From: F23-D06 sp045600525
GTDB lineage: Bacteria; Bacteroidota; Bacteroidia; Bacteroidales; WCHB1-69
Length of the DNA stretch: 6,713 nt
NCBI GenBank assembly: GCA_045600525.1
Contig: JAZRYC010000170.1
Location: 1 to 6,713, forward strand
Direction: 5' to 3'
Part shown: positions 6,143-6,713 of the stretch, piece after piece
How the letters are laid out: the number at the start of each line of letters is the position of its first letter
How positions within the stretch are numbered: position 1 is the stretch's first letter
Notes under the pieces: generated by a model
The model's database searches: none
What the model was told of the DNA's origin: nothing
The model's input: only the letters and a program-made list of their open reading frames with translations
Translations under genes and position numbers: made by a program

Positions 6143-6167
6143 TAGTACCTTGCAATACAAAGTACTA
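6143..6167. promoter_or_regulatory. Palindromic operator, probable PadR site
   Basis: A 25-bp inverted repeat has outer arms TAGTAC and GTACTA and inner TTG and CAA half-sites; 10 of 12 base pairs are symmetric. It covers about -23 to -47 relative to the proposed padR start, overlapping the -33 element, so binding would block the polymerase. PadR proteins bind long dyads of this kind, often in their own promoters. Assignment to this PadR is inferred from position. Confidence 0.65.
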
Positions 6168-6260
6168 TTTTTTTAAAAATATTTTTTGAGAGAGGTAGAT
6201 TAGTAGATGAAACCGAACATCCAAAGCGGGATGATGCATACTCAATATCGTCTTTCGCTC

Positions 6261-6281
6261 CTTTAAACCTTAAACCTAAAA
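6261..6281. repeat. Heptamer array at the plus-strand promoter
   Basis: Units CTTTAAA, CCTTAAA and CCTAAAA end six bases before the -7 box at 6287. The -33 region of that promoter therefore falls within the repeat. Confidence 0.75.
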
Positions 6282-6286
6282 AAGAC

Positions 6287-6294
6287 TATCTTTG
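6287..6294 (+). promoter_or_regulatory. Candidate -7 promoter box for the small secreted protein
   Basis: TATCTTTG matches the Bacteroidota TAnnTTTG consensus, with a likely transcription start near 6300. The expected -33 position lies in the heptamer array (TTTAAA), not a canonical TTTG. Confidence 0.55.
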
Positions 6295-6313
6295 CCGCTC
6301 ATTTATAAGCATT

Positions 6314-6580
6314 ATGAAAAAAGGACCTTCCTCTCGAATGCCAGCTACAGCCTTTGCTATTACAATGAAAAAAATGGTATGCTTGTTTTGCCTTTTGGCT
6401 TCTTTATCGTTGGAAAAACTGCTTGCCCAGCCAGCACAGGAGCCACCTGAAATCAGGCGGATTATGAAACAGCAGGCCAACTTTGAAGCCCGTTTAGACC
6501 GTCAGGAAGAAAGATGGGAGAAACGACAGATGAAGCAGGGGAGCCTTATCATTGACTACTTTACCGAAGAGGATGACTAG
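6314..6580 (+). CDS. Small secreted protein, charged, unknown function
   Basis: The 88-codon frame encodes a short protein with a signal peptide and no recognised domain. A second ATG at 6365 (residue 18) begins MKKMVCLFCLLASLSLEKLL, a textbook signal peptide ending LLAQ, so the actual start may be 6365, giving 71 residues. The upstream start at 6314 is kept as the outer limit because it fits the promoter, with a leader of about 14 bases. There is no Shine-Dalgarno site to decide. After cleavage near Ala38-Gln39 the mature protein is about 50 residues, rich in Arg, Glu and Gln (EARLDRQEERWEKRQMKQ, 58-75), probably a single amphipathic helix, and ends in the acidic tail DYFTEEDD. It is likely periplasmic. 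It is transcribed divergently from padR and followed by a strong terminator, so it is a single-gene unit. I do not assign a function. Confidence 0.65.
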   Translation: MKKGPSSRMPATAFAITMKKMVCLFCLLASLSLEKLLAQPAQEPPEIRRIMKQQANFEARLDRQEERWEKRQMKQGSLIIDYFTEEDD

Positions 6581-6626
6581 TCCTAAATAACCGTTACAGT
6601 TTTTTTACTGTGCAAAAATACAACTT

Positions 6627-6660
6627 AAACGCTGTCGGAAGCTTCCGACAGCGTTTTTTT
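6627..6660 (+). terminator. Intrinsic terminator, perfect palindrome plus T-run
   Basis: A perfect 30-bp palindrome centred on AAGCTT (6639-6644) has arms that include CGCTGTCGGAAG and CTTCCGACAGCG. It is followed by a run of seven T (6654-6660). It lies 46 bases after the stop of the small secreted protein and would end that transcript. The T-run is on the plus-strand 3' side; only three T follow the stem on the minus strand. Confidence 0.9.
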
Positions 6661-6713
6661 GTCTGCTTTCTTATAAGTTTTTATTTTTAATGTGCATTGT
6701 TTGTGCATAAACT

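Noticed and set aside
6613..6620. Third TATTTTTG box on the minus strand, antisense to the small secreted protein gene
   Set aside because: It matches the -7 consensus, but the expected -33 region lies inside the terminator palindrome with no TTTG, and no minus-strand gene follows within 600 bases except padR, which has its own promoter.

Overview
The window looks like chromosomal DNA from a Bacteroidales-type member of the Bacteroidota. The evidence is the gene families (a PadR/PspC/DUF2807 cluster, a four-helix bundle S23-type protein, secreted beta-barrel and lipoprotein genes), the absence of clear Shine-Dalgarno sites, and promoter boxes matching the Bacteroidota consensus TAnnTTTG. Five genes with complete coding sequences lie on the minus strand or plus strand inside the window, and one more gene runs off the left edge. 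I saw no RNA gene, CRISPR array, intact insertion sequence or phage module.

Layout from left to right. Bases 1-1012 (minus) hold the first half of an MMPL/RND-type membrane transporter whose 3' end is outside the window. Bases 1013-1598 are non-coding today. They contain the transporter promoter, a frameshifted remnant of a paralogue of the small lipoprotein found further right, and a second decayed reading frame I cannot identify. Bases 1599-3432 (minus) hold a lipoprotein gene followed by a protein made of two outer-membrane barrel-like modules. Bases 3563-5977 (minus) hold a PadR-type repressor, a four-helix bundle protein and a PspC-DUF2807 membrane protein, in that transcription order. 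The repressor has its own promoter, and a near-perfect 25-bp palindrome overlaps the expected -33 region, which suggests autoregulation. Bases 6314-6580 (plus) hold a small secreted protein followed by a strong intrinsic terminator.

The least ordinary feature is an interspersed repeat family in nearly every gap between 3459 and 6281. It consists of short tandem arrays of a degenerate heptamer (CYTTRAA on one strand, TTYRARG on the other). In two places these arrays join a REP-like palindrome built on TGTAGGGACGCAAT. The arrays bracket the AT-rich four-helix bundle gene in inverted orientation, supply the last codons and stop of the PadR gene, lie in the PadR leader, and occupy the -33 region of the plus-strand promoter. 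The simplest reading is that the four-helix bundle gene and these repeats arrived in an older padR-pspC operon. The proposed mobility is inference; the repeats and their positions are directly visible.
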